DNA of 54,946 nt from Planctomycetia bacterium. Its GTDB lineage: Bacteria > Planctomycetota > Planctomycetia > Pirellulales > Thermoguttaceae. The notes beneath the pieces were generated by a model. That model did not search any database and had not been told where the DNA came from. It saw only the letters and a list, made by a program, of their open reading frames with translations. Where the stretch lies: NCBI GenBank assembly GCA_030527105.1, contig JAUNBK010000017.1, positions 1-54,946 on the forward strand. The letters run 5' to 3'. Shown here in pieces: positions 33,807 to 42,860 of the stretch. The position numbers were made by a program, and so were the translations under genes. Position 1 is the first letter of the stretch. Each line of letters starts with the position of its first letter.

Positions 33807-35996
33807 TTAAAAGTTCTTTTGAAACTCGACGATATTCTTTCTCAAAAGATCCACCAGCGCCTGAATCTCCTCGTTGTTGGAGGGGTGTTTTAGGTTTTTA
33901 GGCACCGAGATTCGCGAAGGAACGACGCGCGAATACTCAAATCGCTCCACCACATCCTTGAGAGAAACGAAATCCATGAGAATGAGCTGCGCAAACGCGA
34001 CACCGGACAAATCCGCGTTGAGATCCGTGATATCAAATCCACTTCCACCGGGCAAATCGTCTCTGCGCTCTTTCTCAACCCCCACGCTCTCCACAACAGT
34101 CGCTGAAAGATGCGCAGAGAGTGCGGCTGATAGCCAAAAATGCTGACTCCAATCGGAACGTTTAAAAATCGAAACGTTCGAAACAAATTTTTTCCGAATG
34201 GTCCTTATTTCCTCGGTCTCGAGTTGTCGAAATCTTTTCCCATAAATCGGAGCGCTAAAGATTTTGCCGGACGGCTCGCCCAACACTCCCATCGCGAGGA
34301 GAAACGCTTGGCGAGCCACGCGCCCCTCTGCCGTTTTGGAGTCCTTATCACCCCCGACGTTCAAAGCCGCCTCCGCCGCCGCGCGCGTGAGACGTTCGCC
34401 AAGGAGGTCGCCACTCAGCGTTTCCCCCTCCTCGAGGTACGTGATGAGTGTCGAAACGAGAACGTATTGGGTCGTGCGAGCCGGGAGCGCGTAGGAAGAG
34501 ACGCGTTCCGACTCCCAGCCGTCCCCCCAAAGTTCCGCGCGAATTTCTCGCAAACGCACCAACTCGGGAGACGGCGGCGCCTCGATAATCTCCGCCTCCG
34601 CGACGGGTTCCGCACTCGGTCGCGATGTGGACTCACCCTGTTCAACATCCTCCAACGACTCGTCACGTTTCTCAGGAGCGGACGCCGATCTTCCTATCCC
34701 TAATGGATCTTCGGGATCATACGACGCAGGTGGCGCGCCTGTCGTTTCGCTCGACTTTTTTTTACTTTCCTTCTCGTTTTCGTTTTCTCTCGTTGCTGCG
34801 GGCGCAGGCGTTGCTGGCTCTATTGCTGGCACGGGCGTCGAAACAACGGGCGCGCGCGCTTCCTCCGATGGCGCGTTCGAGAGAATTTTCTCCAAAAACT
34901 CCACATTCGGATTCGGAAGCACTTGAATCCCCGCCGCAGCCTGCTCCGACGCGAGCTGACGCACAAGAGCGTACGAGGCAAGCAGCTGAATGCGAATATC
35001 TTCGTCGATCGAGTGCGTTTTGCTTTGGACGAAACGCCGATACTGCCGCACCCAAAGATTCATCGCAAGGGCATTGAAGGGGTCGAAAGAGATCGCGGAG
35101 CCAGCAATTCTGCCGCGTCGATCCTTAAGAACCGTCCGCATCACGGAATTATCGTCCGACGTATGGACGGCACCGAAAAAGTGTCCCAACTCGTGGAGCA
35201 TCGTCTCGACGCGCTCGACTTCCGTGATTTGCGGCGCCTCCTCGCGCAGCAGAATCCGAGGATAAAAAGGGGCGCGCGCGACGCCCAATTCCGACATTTC
35301 CTTGCTAAAATTCTTCGTGCTGATGAATCCAATAATAAGTCGAGAACGCTCGAGCGGCGCGTTCTTCTCAAAATCCTTCATCGCCTCGCGAAGTGTTGCG
35401 GAGGGGGTCGGACGCCATGAGCGAAACTCTTCGACCTCCAAACGCACGAAGCATGTTTTTTCCAAAATGCTCGACACGTGAGCGATTCGCTCTTCCACAC
35501 GCTTCTCCCACAAGTCGCGCGCAAGCGGAATATTCTCGTCCGCATAAACGAGCACTCGAATGACCAGCGGTTTATTTTCACTCGGTTTGTTCTCGTCCTT
35601 CGAAACCTTTCGAGGCGGAATGTTGTTCAACTCCACGGGATAATCGGGACCGAGGGCGTAAAGCTCCAGAAGTCCGTCGGGCTGATCGGAAAAAACATGA
35701 ATTGCGTCCGGTCTCAAAGGTCGTCGCGCCGTTTCGTTTCCGTGTTGAAAGAGGGCAAAAGAGACGCTTGGATTCCACACGGCTCTCGTCTCGCCGCGCT
35801 CTAAATAGACGGCTTCTCGCGCTCCATCCTCACGAATGAGCCAAAAAGCGACTTTCGCACGCGCCTGGTTTGTGACGATGGAAATTTTCTCGGGGAAAAA
35901 ATCGTTTTGCGCGTACAAAATCGGCAAGAAACCAAGGAAAAAACCAACTCCGCAAATCAAACGAAGTGCCAATGGAAACGTTTGTACGCAAAACAT
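33807..35996 (-). CDS. Large secreted metzincin metalloprotease
   Basis: This protein of about 729 residues has a signal peptide (LALRLICGVGFFLGFLPI to YAQND). The zinc site is HELGHFFGAVH (HExxHxxGxxH), and SVMRT shortly after is a Met-turn candidate, so it is a metzincin of matrixin or M43/M66-like type. Residues before it form a beta-rich domain. After about residue 410 comes a Pro/Ala/Glu/Lys-rich linker of roughly 110 residues. A C-terminal domain of about 270 residues (ELVRLREIRAELWGDGWE to the end) matches nothing I recognise. The start at 35996 has GAGAGG 7 nt upstream; a frame extending to 36122 adds an unlikely second lead. Confidence 0.82.
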   Translation of the reverse strand: MFCVQTFPLALRLICGVGFFLGFLPILYAQNDFFPEKISIVTNQARAKVAFWLIREDGAREAVYLERGETRAVWNPSVSFALFQHGNETARRPLRPDAIHVFSDQPDGLLELYALGPDYPVELNNIPPRKVSKDENKPSENKPLVIRVLVYADENIPLARDLWEKRVEERIAHVSSILEKTCFVRLEVEEFRSWRPTPSATLREAMKDFEKNAPLERSRLIIGFISTKNFSKEMSELGVARAPFYPRILLREEAPQITEVERVETMLHELGHFFGAVHTSDDNSVMRTVLKDRRGRIAGSAISFDPFNALAMNLWVRQYRRFVQSKTHSIDEDIRIQLLASYALVRQLASEQAAAGIQVLPNPNVEFLEKILSNAPSEEARAPVVSTPVPAIEPATPAPAATRENENEKESKKKSSETTGAPPASYDPEDPLGIGRSASAPEKRDESLEDVEQGESTSRPSAEPVAEAEIIEAPPSPELVRLREIRAELWGDGWESERVSSYALPARTTQYVLVSTLITYLEEGETLSGDLLGERLTRAAAEAALNVGGDKDSKTAEGRVARQAFLLAMGVLGEPSGKIFSAPIYGKRFRQLETEEIRTIRKKFVSNVSIFKRSDWSQHFWLSAALSAHLSATVVESVGVEKERRDDLPGGSGFDITDLNADLSGVAFAQLILMDFVSLKDVVERFEYSRVVPSRISVPKNLKHPSNNEEIQALVDLLRKNIVEFQKNF

Positions 35997-36113
35997 CGAA
36001 GAACCTCTCTCAAGGGACTGAAGCCAAAAGATTGCGCCCCACGGGCTTTTCGCCAAACGAGCGCAACAAAACCCAAATCGACACCAAAAAAACACGCATT
36101 CGCCACGACTTGA

Positions 36114-36218
36114 TATACTCATCGCCCTAAAATATCGGTTTTCACGAAGCTGCGGGAGCCGTGGTGCGCAGTTCCAACGGCGGACAAAACCGAAATTTCT
36201 AACGTGAAGTATTATAAA
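36114..36218 (+). repeat. Dispersed palindromic intergenic repeat, copy 6
   Basis: The left arm is TATACTCATCGCCCTAAAAT. The core is GGGAGCCGTGGTGCGCAG, and CCAACGGCGGAC follows. The right arm is CCGAAATTTCTAACGTGAAG, ending TATTATAA. It lies in the gap between the metzincin start and the TIGR03000 gene stop. Confidence 0.8.
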
Positions 36219-36252
36219 GCCAAGCGAACGCGTCTCTCATAAAAGTAGCGCT

Positions 36253-36285
36253 AAAAAAAGGGCGCAGCACATTCACACCACGCCC
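36253..36285 (-). terminator. Possible terminator of the TIGR03000 gene
   Basis: On the minus strand GGGCG and CGCCC form a stem closing a 16-nt loop, followed by seven T. It lies 10 bp after the stop codon. The stem is short. Confidence 0.5.
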
Positions 36286-36294
36286 AGAGAAAAA

Positions 36295-37134
36295 CTATTT
36301 AAGCGCCGCAATCTCTTCGCCAGGGATTGGTGTCAATCCGCTGAACGCAAACGAAATGGACTCGTTCTTCCCCGCCTGAAGCGTCACGAGGCGCGTCTCG
36401 ACGTGGGTCTGCCCGTTGCGAGTGACTTCCGCTCTAACGACGTAATCGTATTCGTTCCCCTCTTCAAGTCCGAAGGAGACGAAGGATCGCTTGCTTCCTT
36501 CCGTCGTCGTTTTGAGGTCGTTCACGTACACGACCGCGTCGATAGGAACGTACACCGTGACGATTCCGCTATTCTCCGGAACGGGAGTCTCTTTGCTCTC
36601 AGCAGGAGCGTAGCCGACGCGATGATACACCGGACCGTACGTCGTCACGGAATTCGTGGGCTGGTCGACGATCGATGGTTTTGGATCCGCAGCAGGAGCC
36701 GGAGTGACGGTGGACGACGGAGCGGAATCCTCGATAATCGTGCCGCCGCCAAAATCGTCGCAACAGGCGGAATAATATCCAGGATAGCTCGCGTAAGCGT
36801 AGCCGCCCCAGTATCCCGTGCTGTACCAACGATAACGCCCAAACAACAACCTGCGGACGGGTCCTGGTCTCCAACCGAGTACCGCACCCGTAGAGACGAC
36901 GGGACCACATGGATCACACACCGTTGCGCAACACGGGTCAGCAACGGCAGGCGCACAACAAGCGTCGTACCCCCACCCGTAGACGGGATAGCTCCACCCA
37001 TAGTATGCGGGCGCGTAATAAGGACCACCCCACACAGCGGGATAGCGATGCCCCCACCATGCAGAGGCACTCTGAGAGAAACCGGCGAGAAGCAGCGTGA
37101 AAACTGCCGCCACCACGAAGCATTTTTTGTTCAT
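36295..37134 (-). CDS. Secreted TIGR03000-domain protein (planctomycete-specific)
   Basis: This protein of 279 residues has a signal peptide (MNKKCFVVAAVFTLLLAG to SASA). A Tyr/Gly/Cys/Pro-rich stretch at about 25-120 (YAPAYYGWSYPVYGWGYDAC and similar) looks like an extracellular low-complexity region. A Pro/Ala-rich linker follows. A beta-sandwich domain at about 185-265 (GIVTVYVPIDAVVYVNDLKT, SFGLEEGNEYDYVVRAEV) matches the TIGR03000 family, known from planctomycetes. The ATG at 37134 has AAGGAG 7 nt upstream. Function is unknown; a cell-envelope structural role is inferred from composition. The gene stands alone on this strand and faces a 684-bp divergent gap. Confidence 0.85.
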   Translation of the reverse strand: MNKKCFVVAAVFTLLLAGFSQSASAWWGHRYPAVWGGPYYAPAYYGWSYPVYGWGYDACCAPAVADPCCATVCDPCGPVVSTGAVLGWRPGPVRRLLFGRYRWYSTGYWGGYAYASYPGYYSACCDDFGGGTIIEDSAPSSTVTPAPAADPKPSIVDQPTNSVTTYGPVYHRVGYAPAESKETPVPENSGIVTVYVPIDAVVYVNDLKTTTEGSKRSFVSFGLEEGNEYDYVVRAEVTRNGQTHVETRLVTLQAGKNESISFAFSGLTPIPGEEIAALK

Positions 37135-37422
37135 TTCCAACTCCTTTTTTCCTGTATGCGGGAACACTCTCGCTCGACGCAAAAATGTCTTTTTTCTCGA
37201 TGAATGACACATCCTCAGGCACTCCATCGGAACACGCCACTCACTCCTTATCGGCAGGAAAATTTTCCTGACAAAATATCTTTTCTTGCACCGCTATATA
37301 CACAACAACACGCATAATCGTCACAAAGCAAACAACTTGCCGTGTGGGATTAAAAATAGGCAATTTGCCCATTTTGTCGAATTATACTCCTCCGCGCGTT
37401 TTGTGTAAAGGGGGGGGTATTT

Positions 37423-37525
37423 TATACTCGTTCTCATTTAAATTTCCGTTTTGTGCGGTTCTGATGCAGGCATTTTCAGCGAAGCAAAAATGCCAGTGAA
37501 GCGGAATTTTATAGTGCATCGGGTA
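37423..37525 (+). repeat. Dispersed palindromic repeat, copy 7a (diverged)
   Basis: TATACTCGTTCTCATTTAAA and then TTTCCGTTTTGTGCGG form the left arm, and GAAGCGGAATTTTATAGTGC is the right arm. The middle differs from the usual core. It is followed directly by copy 7b. Confidence 0.6.
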
Positions 37526-37590
37526 TATATACTCGTTCTCCTTTAAATTTCCCGTTCCGTCCGCCGCCTGTACCATGGCGCCGCAATGGG
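37526..37590 (+). repeat. Dispersed palindromic repeat, copy 7b (partial)
   Basis: TATACTCGTTCTCCTTTAAA and then TTTCCCGTTCCG match the left arm of the family. After it the sequence leaves the consensus at a CGCCTGTACCATGGCGCCGC stretch. It is a partial copy. Confidence 0.6.
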
Positions 37591-37643
37591 TGTACTCCCC
37601 CCCCCCTTGTTTTTTTCATTCCCTTTTGCTTAAATGGAATCAT

Positions 37644-37746
37644 GGTACTTCGCCTTGAAATTTCCGGTTTTGTCCCCCGTCGGAGCTACGCCCCACGGTT
37701 GCAAAGCGTCGCGCAAAACGGGAATTTCAAACGACGATGAGTATAA
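37644..37746 (-). repeat. Dispersed palindromic intergenic repeat, copy 8
   Basis: Read on the minus strand it gives TATACTCATCGTCGTTTGAA, then AATTCCCGTTTTGCGCGACG, a core CCGTGGGGCGTAGCTCCGAC, and the right arm CCGGAAATTTCAAGGCGAAG. It lies about 70 bp upstream of the PHP-fold gene. Confidence 0.8.
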
Positions 37747-37818
37747 ACCAACACCAAGTCCTATTAATTGTAGATCGTTTGTCAAAAAATTTCAAGAAAT
37801 TTGAAAGGAAGAGGAAAA

Positions 37819-39168
37819 ATGAAAACAATGCGATTTTCTACCCTCCTGAGCGTTGTAACGCTCGTGTGTCTCACCATTCATTCGAGCAGCCACTTGCCGT
37901 GCCATGCGGAGTGGTTCAAGGGAAACCTCCACACACACTCGCAATGGAGCGACGGGCAGCCGATGCCCGAGTGGTCGATTGCGGATTATAAGGAGCGCGG
38001 CTACCATTTTATCTGCCCCTCCGACCACAATATCATTCAGACCGACGATCTGAATGTGTGTCATCTTTTTGGGACGAACTACACTCCTGCCGACATGAGT
38101 GCGTTTGAGGGTGAGACCTCGACGTGGAAGCCCGTTCTCGAGAAGGGCGGATGGGCGCGACTCACGGAGGATGCTCTCAAAAAATACGAAGAAAAATTTA
38201 GCGCAGATTCCCTCCAGACCAAAGTGGTCGACGGTGTGAAATTCGTGCGGCTCAAGCCTTTTAAGGAGTTGGAGGCGCAATTTGCAGAGCCGGGAAAATT
38301 CCTCCTTATCCCGGGATACGAGCAGACGGGCGGAACCAAGGACGGTACCCAGCTCCACATGAATTTTATCAACGTGACCAAAACCTTCCCCTATTTCTCG
38401 GGCGAGGAGTCCGTCGGCACCATCCTCCAAAAAACGATGGAAGAGGGGGAGAAACTCTACGCCGGCGAAAACTATCTCTTTTTCCTCAATCATCCTCTTT
38501 GGAGATTTTATGACGTGTCGCCCGAGGTGCTCATTGAGCAAGACGCCGTCCGCCATTTTGAGCTGACGAACAATGGTCTCACGTACGATCCACACCCGAA
38601 TGGGTGGTCTCCCGAGCTTTTTTGGGACGTCGTGAATGGAGCGCGACTCTCGCAAGGGAAGCAACTCTTATACGCCATTGGTTCTGACGATCGACATGGT
38701 TACTCCCACGGCGGCGGCTGGATGTACGTGAATGCGGACGAATTGACGACGGACGCGATTTTCGCCGCGATTCATCGGGGGGATTCCTACTGCTCAAACG
38801 GCGTGGAGCTTGAAGACGTTTCATTCGATTCGGAGACAAAAACGCTGCGCGTCAAGGTGAAACCTGAGGAAGGATTCGACTATCGGATCGAATTTATCGG
38901 CGTGAAAAAGGGATTCGACGCGAAGCACGAAGTCATTCAATCGGATCGAAAAGGCGACCAGCCCGCGCGACAGATCGATTCGTACGCGAAAGAGATCAGC
39001 GTCGTGCTCAAGGTGGTCGAGGGGGTTGAAGGAGAGTGCGCGTTGGGAGAGGACGACCTCTTCATCCGCGCAAGAGTCCTTCGGTCGGACAGCCAATTTT
39101 CCCCACGAGGGCAACTCCACCGACCCGCCGCTTGGACGCAGCCTTATGTGTCGGAGCAAAAGCCCTAA
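37819..39168 (+). CDS. Secreted PHP-fold (CehA/McbA-like) metallohydrolase
   Basis: This protein of 449 residues begins with a signal peptide (MKTMRFSTLLSVVTLVCLTI to HAEW). The PHP metal site is intact: KGNLHTHSQWSDG, CPSDHNII, LNHPLWR and IGSDDRHG. The fold matches CehA/McbA-type phosphoesterases or carbohydrate-linked hydrolases, and a two- or three-metal centre is expected. The last 110 residues (LRVKVKPEEGFDYRIEF onward) form an Ig-like beta domain. Export and a link to envelope or sugar-phosphate chemistry are inferred. ATG at 37819 is set by GAGGAA and by the signal peptide. Confidence 0.85.
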   Translation: MKTMRFSTLLSVVTLVCLTIHSSSHLPCHAEWFKGNLHTHSQWSDGQPMPEWSIADYKERGYHFICPSDHNIIQTDDLNVCHLFGTNYTPADMSAFEGETSTWKPVLEKGGWARLTEDALKKYEEKFSADSLQTKVVDGVKFVRLKPFKELEAQFAEPGKFLLIPGYEQTGGTKDGTQLHMNFINVTKTFPYFSGEESVGTILQKTMEEGEKLYAGENYLFFLNHPLWRFYDVSPEVLIEQDAVRHFELTNNGLTYDPHPNGWSPELFWDVVNGARLSQGKQLLYAIGSDDRHGYSHGGGWMYVNADELTTDAIFAAIHRGDSYCSNGVELEDVSFDSETKTLRVKVKPEEGFDYRIEFIGVKKGFDAKHEVIQSDRKGDQPARQIDSYAKEISVVLKVVEGVEGECALGEDDLFIRARVLRSDSQFSPRGQLHRPAAWTQPYVSEQKP

Positions 39169-39318
39169 TTTCGTGCAACGCCTCGATTTCTCAAGGATCT
39201 TTTCATGATCCTCGACACGCAAACTCACGATAAAATTTGACACTCCCGTCTTGACGTCAGAGTTCAAAGGGCTGCAATCGCGCTAATGAGCGGTGGAAAT
39301 CTTGTGTTCTGCCGCGCT

Positions 39319-39346
39319 CTGGCGCTCGAGGTTATTTGAGCGCCAG
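39319..39346 (+). terminator. Hairpin between convergent genes
   Basis: A 9-bp stem CTGGCGCTC/GAGCGCCAG (39319-39327 with 39338-39346) encloses a 10-nt loop. On the plus strand it is followed by CAAAAAATTT, so it lacks a T-run at the foot. It lies between the convergent PHP-fold and DUF1080 genes. Confidence 0.5.
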
Positions 39347-39371
39347 CAAAAAATTTCCTTGGCGGCGTATG

Positions 39372-40541
39372 CTATTTTATCGGGACGAGCGTGATTCGTC
39401 GAATCTCAACGCCAGCGTATTCCGACTGAATTTGGATTTTTCCCCGCGTGGGTTTCACGTCCGTGGCGTGATTAACGACGACGCCATTGAGGATATTCGT
39501 GATTTCGTCGCCGTCGCACACGACCTCCAAGGTGTTCCACTCCCCGACGGGGCGCTCGATATCGTTCGCGCCGCGGAATCCAATCGTGTCGGACCAGTTG
39601 GGATCTCGACCGAACCAATTAATCCGCCCGACATGAATGGTGTGTGGCGTTCCGTTGGGGTCGTACACGCCGCAGTTTTTCTGGAGTTCCGGCTTGATCG
39701 TCGCCGTGATGGAAAAATTTTCCGACTTATCGCCAACGACGATAAAGTCGCCAGTCCCACCTTCGATGATGTTGCACTCGAGCGAGTACATCCACGTTTT
39801 CCCCCACGCGCCATCGGCTCCGACGGAATGCACGAGGACACCGCAGTCACGCGCGTTCTTTTCCCTTGGCGGAAGCGCGGCACCCGTCCAACGATACTCC
39901 ACAATCAGACGATAATTTTCATAAATTTCTCGCGTCGTGATGCACCCCATCTCTTCTCCCGAGATGTGTAGAACGCCGTTGCGCACGACAAACACGCCGT
40001 TCGGGTCGTTGTCCACCCCACGATCCATCAAATAAACGTACCAATGCTTAGAGAAATCCTTCCCATCGAAAAGCTCAATGGGTGCGCTCGAGCAAAAAAT
40101 TGTCTCCAATTTCGTGTCGGGCGCCAAAAGTTTTTTCGAAACACCAAGCATAAAAAAGGGTGAATACGTTGCGGAGTCGGACGAGGTGCCGCTTTTTCGA
40201 TAAAAAACCTTGAGCGTCGCGCCAACTTTCTCCGTTTTCACAATTTCGTACTCCCAAGGAGTATTCCCCCACTCGGCAAAAAAGAGAATCGCATTCTCCT
40301 CAAAGAAATTCTCTGGCAGAAATTTCTGGTTCGGAATCATCACGGCAGCCGCGCCAAAAAAGGAGTCGAACTCCTTTTGCGAGCGAAGAATCCCCACACG
40401 CGTCGCGCCACCCTCGAGAGGCTCAACGGTATTTTTGAGGAAGTAGCTCGGCGCGATTTCTTGGTAAGCAAACGCCCCATCTTCCGCAGAAACTGCACTC
40501 GCAAACGCCAACGAAAACAGAATGGTCATGAAACGAATCAT
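39372..40541 (-). CDS. Secreted DUF1080 protein
   Basis: This protein of 389 residues has a signal peptide (MIRFMTILFSLAFASAVSAE). The first half (IAPSYFLKNTVEPLEGGATR to KVFYRKSGTSS) is an unassigned domain with a cysteine-poor beta pattern. The second half is DUF1080, with ELFDGKDFSKHWYVYLMD, MGCITTREIYENYRLIVEYRW, ARDCGVLVHSVG and EWNTLEVVCDGDEITNILNG, the last being a typical lectin-like strand pair. It may bind or hydrolyse an oligosaccharide or 3-keto-disaccharide. ATG at 40541 has AAGGAG 7 nt upstream. It follows the histidine kinase stop by 22 bp, so the two are probably cotranscribed. Confidence 0.85.
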   Translation of the reverse strand: MIRFMTILFSLAFASAVSAEDGAFAYQEIAPSYFLKNTVEPLEGGATRVGILRSQKEFDSFFGAAAVMIPNQKFLPENFFEENAILFFAEWGNTPWEYEIVKTEKVGATLKVFYRKSGTSSDSATYSPFFMLGVSKKLLAPDTKLETIFCSSAPIELFDGKDFSKHWYVYLMDRGVDNDPNGVFVVRNGVLHISGEEMGCITTREIYENYRLIVEYRWTGAALPPREKNARDCGVLVHSVGADGAWGKTWMYSLECNIIEGGTGDFIVVGDKSENFSITATIKPELQKNCGVYDPNGTPHTIHVGRINWFGRDPNWSDTIGFRGANDIERPVGEWNTLEVVCDGDEITNILNGVVVNHATDVKPTRGKIQIQSEYAGVEIRRITLVPIK

Positions 40542-40563
40542 AAAAGTCTCCTTGCTTATGAAT

Positions 40564-42633
40564 TTATTGCTCCTGAATGATCGGAAGCGTGATAACGAAA
40601 CGACTCCCCCGAGGCGAACGTTGCTCCACATGAATCGTCCCGCCATGCTCGCGAATGATTTTTTTGCAGACGGGGAGTCCCAAACCCGTTCCACGGTTCC
40701 CTTTCGAGGACTCAAACGGCTTGAAGATATACGAAATCTGCTCTTTCGTCAGACCGGGACCGGTATCTTTGACGATAATCTTCACGCATTTTTGTCGTTC
40801 GTCCAACATCGAAACGACATCCACCTGTCCGCAGGGCAAATCCGTGCCGCTCGGGGCGCCTGCCTTCGAAAGTTCCGCGTCGTCGTCCTCGCCATCAAAA
40901 ATGTGGCTCCCGTCCGAAAAAATAGACTCCGCATCCTCATCGACATATCTCACGGTCTTCGATGAGGGAATCGATGGCTCCGAGTCCTCCATCGCCTCAA
41001 CCACGGCATCAATTGCGTTCGTGACGAGATTCAAAACGGCATGATGAATCGCCTCGGGGTCGAACAACGTTTGAGGAATATTCACGTCCGGATTCCACGT
41101 CAGCACAACGTTAGCGCTCTCGGCTCGCGACTGCATCAGATCGACAATTTCTTTCACGACCCGATTAATGTCGTCGAGAACAAATTCCGGCTTTCGATCC
41201 TTGCTAAACGTGAGCATGTCGAGAATGAGCGAGGAGATTCTATTTTGGTTTCTCTCGACGATTTTCCACCCTTTGGAAACAAAATTTTCGTCGTGTTGAT
41301 TCAATCCGGTTTCGATAAGGTAGCTCCCTCCTTGGATACCTTGGAGGATGTTCTTAATGTGGTGCGAGAGCGTCGCGACGGTCTGTCCGATAGCCGCGAG
41401 GCGCTCCGCCTGAAGCATACCACGATAATAACGCGTGTCCTCAATCGCAATGGCGGTGTGGTGCGCGATCGTGATCATCAATTTCAGATGCTCGTCTCCA
41501 AAACGATTTTGAGAAATCCCCAGCGCATCGGGGCGCGAAAACGTGTCGAGATAAATGACTCCCACAATACCATATCGACCTTGGAGCGGGACGCAAATCG
41601 CCTCATGAATGCCGACCGAAAGGACGCTTGCCGCCTCGTTCCACCGATCATCACGCGTCGCGTCGCTCGTCAAAACGCCCTCCCGACGCTCGAGAACATA
41701 ATCCAAAATCGTCTTGCTGATGATCATCTTTTGCTGCGCAAACTCCTCTCGCACCTTTTTCGCTCTGGGAGTGAGCCGATTCGAGATGCGGTCGAAAAGA
41801 AGGATACACCCTCGATCCGCATCAATCCACCGAAAAATCAGTTCCAAAAGCTCGTTCGAAAGTCGATCGATATCCATGCAATGGCTGACGGAGAGCGTCA
41901 TTTCATAAAGGAGCTGAAGATATCCATACGCGCGGTGGGTCCAAGGTGTCTCGGGCAAAACGGGCTTGTCGCTCTGCGGTCGGGGTGCGAGAAACCTCTC
42001 TCCCTCTTTGTGAGAAATCGAACGAAGAATTTTGGCGGAGTCGCTCGACGTCGTCATCGTGACGTCAAGCGAGGAGTCGCGATTGCTCGGAGTGGGCGCC
42101 TCCTCTAAATACTGCGGAATATAATTCCCTTGATACGATTCCTCGCGAAAGTCCTCGTCCTGTATCGATTGGTGTACCTGTCGCATCGACTTTTGCATCG
42201 CCAAGTCGGACGCAGGCAGAGCATGGTATTCATCTCCATGGGGTTCTTCGGCGCTGTTTCTTTCAGCGCTGTTTTCAGCGTGGCTTTTTTCCTTTTCGGG
42301 AACCAGCGCGCCAGAGGGAAGCTCGTTTTGCAGCGAGAAAACCATCAGCGTGCCGCCCATTTGTATTCGGTCGCCGACTTGGAGTTGATGAGAGCTGATG
42401 GGGTGTCCGTTGATAAAAGTGCCATTGAGACTTCCGAGGTCTTCGACGACGCAGGAGGTGGAGTGTGGTTCTGATTCACGATTTTTGACCGAGATTCTCG
42501 CGTGTCTGCGGGAGATTTCCGTGTCCGAAATGCATAATTCACAAGAGGGTTCCCGACCGACGAGGTATTGTCCCGGCAGAAGAGTGAAAAAAGTTTTGCT
42601 TTCGCTTCCATAAATGATAAGTTGAGGTGTCAT
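40564..42633 (-). CDS. FHA-GAF sensor histidine kinase
   Basis: This protein of 689 residues combines an FHA phosphopeptide-binding domain at about 5-100 (GQYLVGREPSCELCISDTE, DLGSLNGTFINGHPI), a GAF sensor domain at about 220-390 (RLTPRAKKVREEFAQQKM, CVPLQGRYGIVGVIYLD), a histidine phospho-acceptor region (SHHIKNILQGIQGG, near residue 422), and a HATPase domain at the end (VKDTGPGLTKEQISYIFKPF, GTGLGLPVCKKIIREHGG). No membrane segments are seen, so it is soluble. The start at 42633 gives MTPQLIIYGSES, the beginning of the FHA domain. It could feed the NtrC-type regulator at 15427, but that is only a guess. Confidence 0.88.
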   Translation of the reverse strand: MTPQLIIYGSESKTFFTLLPGQYLVGREPSCELCISDTEISRRHARISVKNRESEPHSTSCVVEDLGSLNGTFINGHPISSHQLQVGDRIQMGGTLMVFSLQNELPSGALVPEKEKSHAENSAERNSAEEPHGDEYHALPASDLAMQKSMRQVHQSIQDEDFREESYQGNYIPQYLEEAPTPSNRDSSLDVTMTTSSDSAKILRSISHKEGERFLAPRPQSDKPVLPETPWTHRAYGYLQLLYEMTLSVSHCMDIDRLSNELLELIFRWIDADRGCILLFDRISNRLTPRAKKVREEFAQQKMIISKTILDYVLERREGVLTSDATRDDRWNEAASVLSVGIHEAICVPLQGRYGIVGVIYLDTFSRPDALGISQNRFGDEHLKLMITIAHHTAIAIEDTRYYRGMLQAERLAAIGQTVATLSHHIKNILQGIQGGSYLIETGLNQHDENFVSKGWKIVERNQNRISSLILDMLTFSKDRKPEFVLDDINRVVKEIVDLMQSRAESANVVLTWNPDVNIPQTLFDPEAIHHAVLNLVTNAIDAVVEAMEDSEPSIPSSKTVRYVDEDAESIFSDGSHIFDGEDDDAELSKAGAPSGTDLPCGQVDVVSMLDERQKCVKIIVKDTGPGLTKEQISYIFKPFESSKGNRGTGLGLPVCKKIIREHGGTIHVEQRSPRGSRFVITLPIIQEQ

Positions 42634-42735
42634 ACTCCAAAGTCTCCTTTGACACAACGTATTTTTCCCTCGCACTTTTGCGCAGGTGCAGCGCGGCTTC
42701 GGCTCCTGACGATGCCGAGTCACACACTGAACCAC

Positions 42736-42764
42736 AATATACCCCAAAATCCCGTTTTATGCAA
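42736..42764 (-). promoter_or_regulatory. Sigma-70-type promoter for the kinase-DUF1080 operon
   Basis: On the minus strand TTGCAT and TATATT are separated by 17 nt. The start at 42633 is about 100 nt downstream. It lies next to a G-rich stretch. Confidence 0.6.
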
Positions 42765-42825
42765 GGGTGGGGGGGCAAGAAGAGAAAGATTTTAATGTTT
42801 TTTCAAAAAAATGAGAAAACCGGCA

Positions 42826-42854
42826 TTGACAAGATTGCGGAATTTTTGTATCTA
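42826..42854 (+). promoter_or_regulatory. Near-consensus promoter without a downstream gene
   Basis: A perfect TTGACA and TATCTA are separated by 17 nt. The next plus-strand protein gene is more than 1 kb away, so this promoter probably serves the candidate RNA at 42861-43011. Confidence 0.65.
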
Positions 42855-42860
42855 GGAGTT

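Larger units (their letters stand above)
37135..37818. other. Divergent noncoding region with three repeat copies and G/C runs
   Basis: The 684-bp gap between the TIGR03000 gene (minus) and the PHP-fold gene (plus) holds a perfect palindrome GGAAAATTTTCC near 37258, a G8 run at 37410-37417, a C10 run at 37597-37606, and repeat copies 7a, 7b and 8. The runs differ in length from the usual background and could slip. No other gene is seen, and no good -35/-10 pair could be assigned to either flank. Confidence 0.5.
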
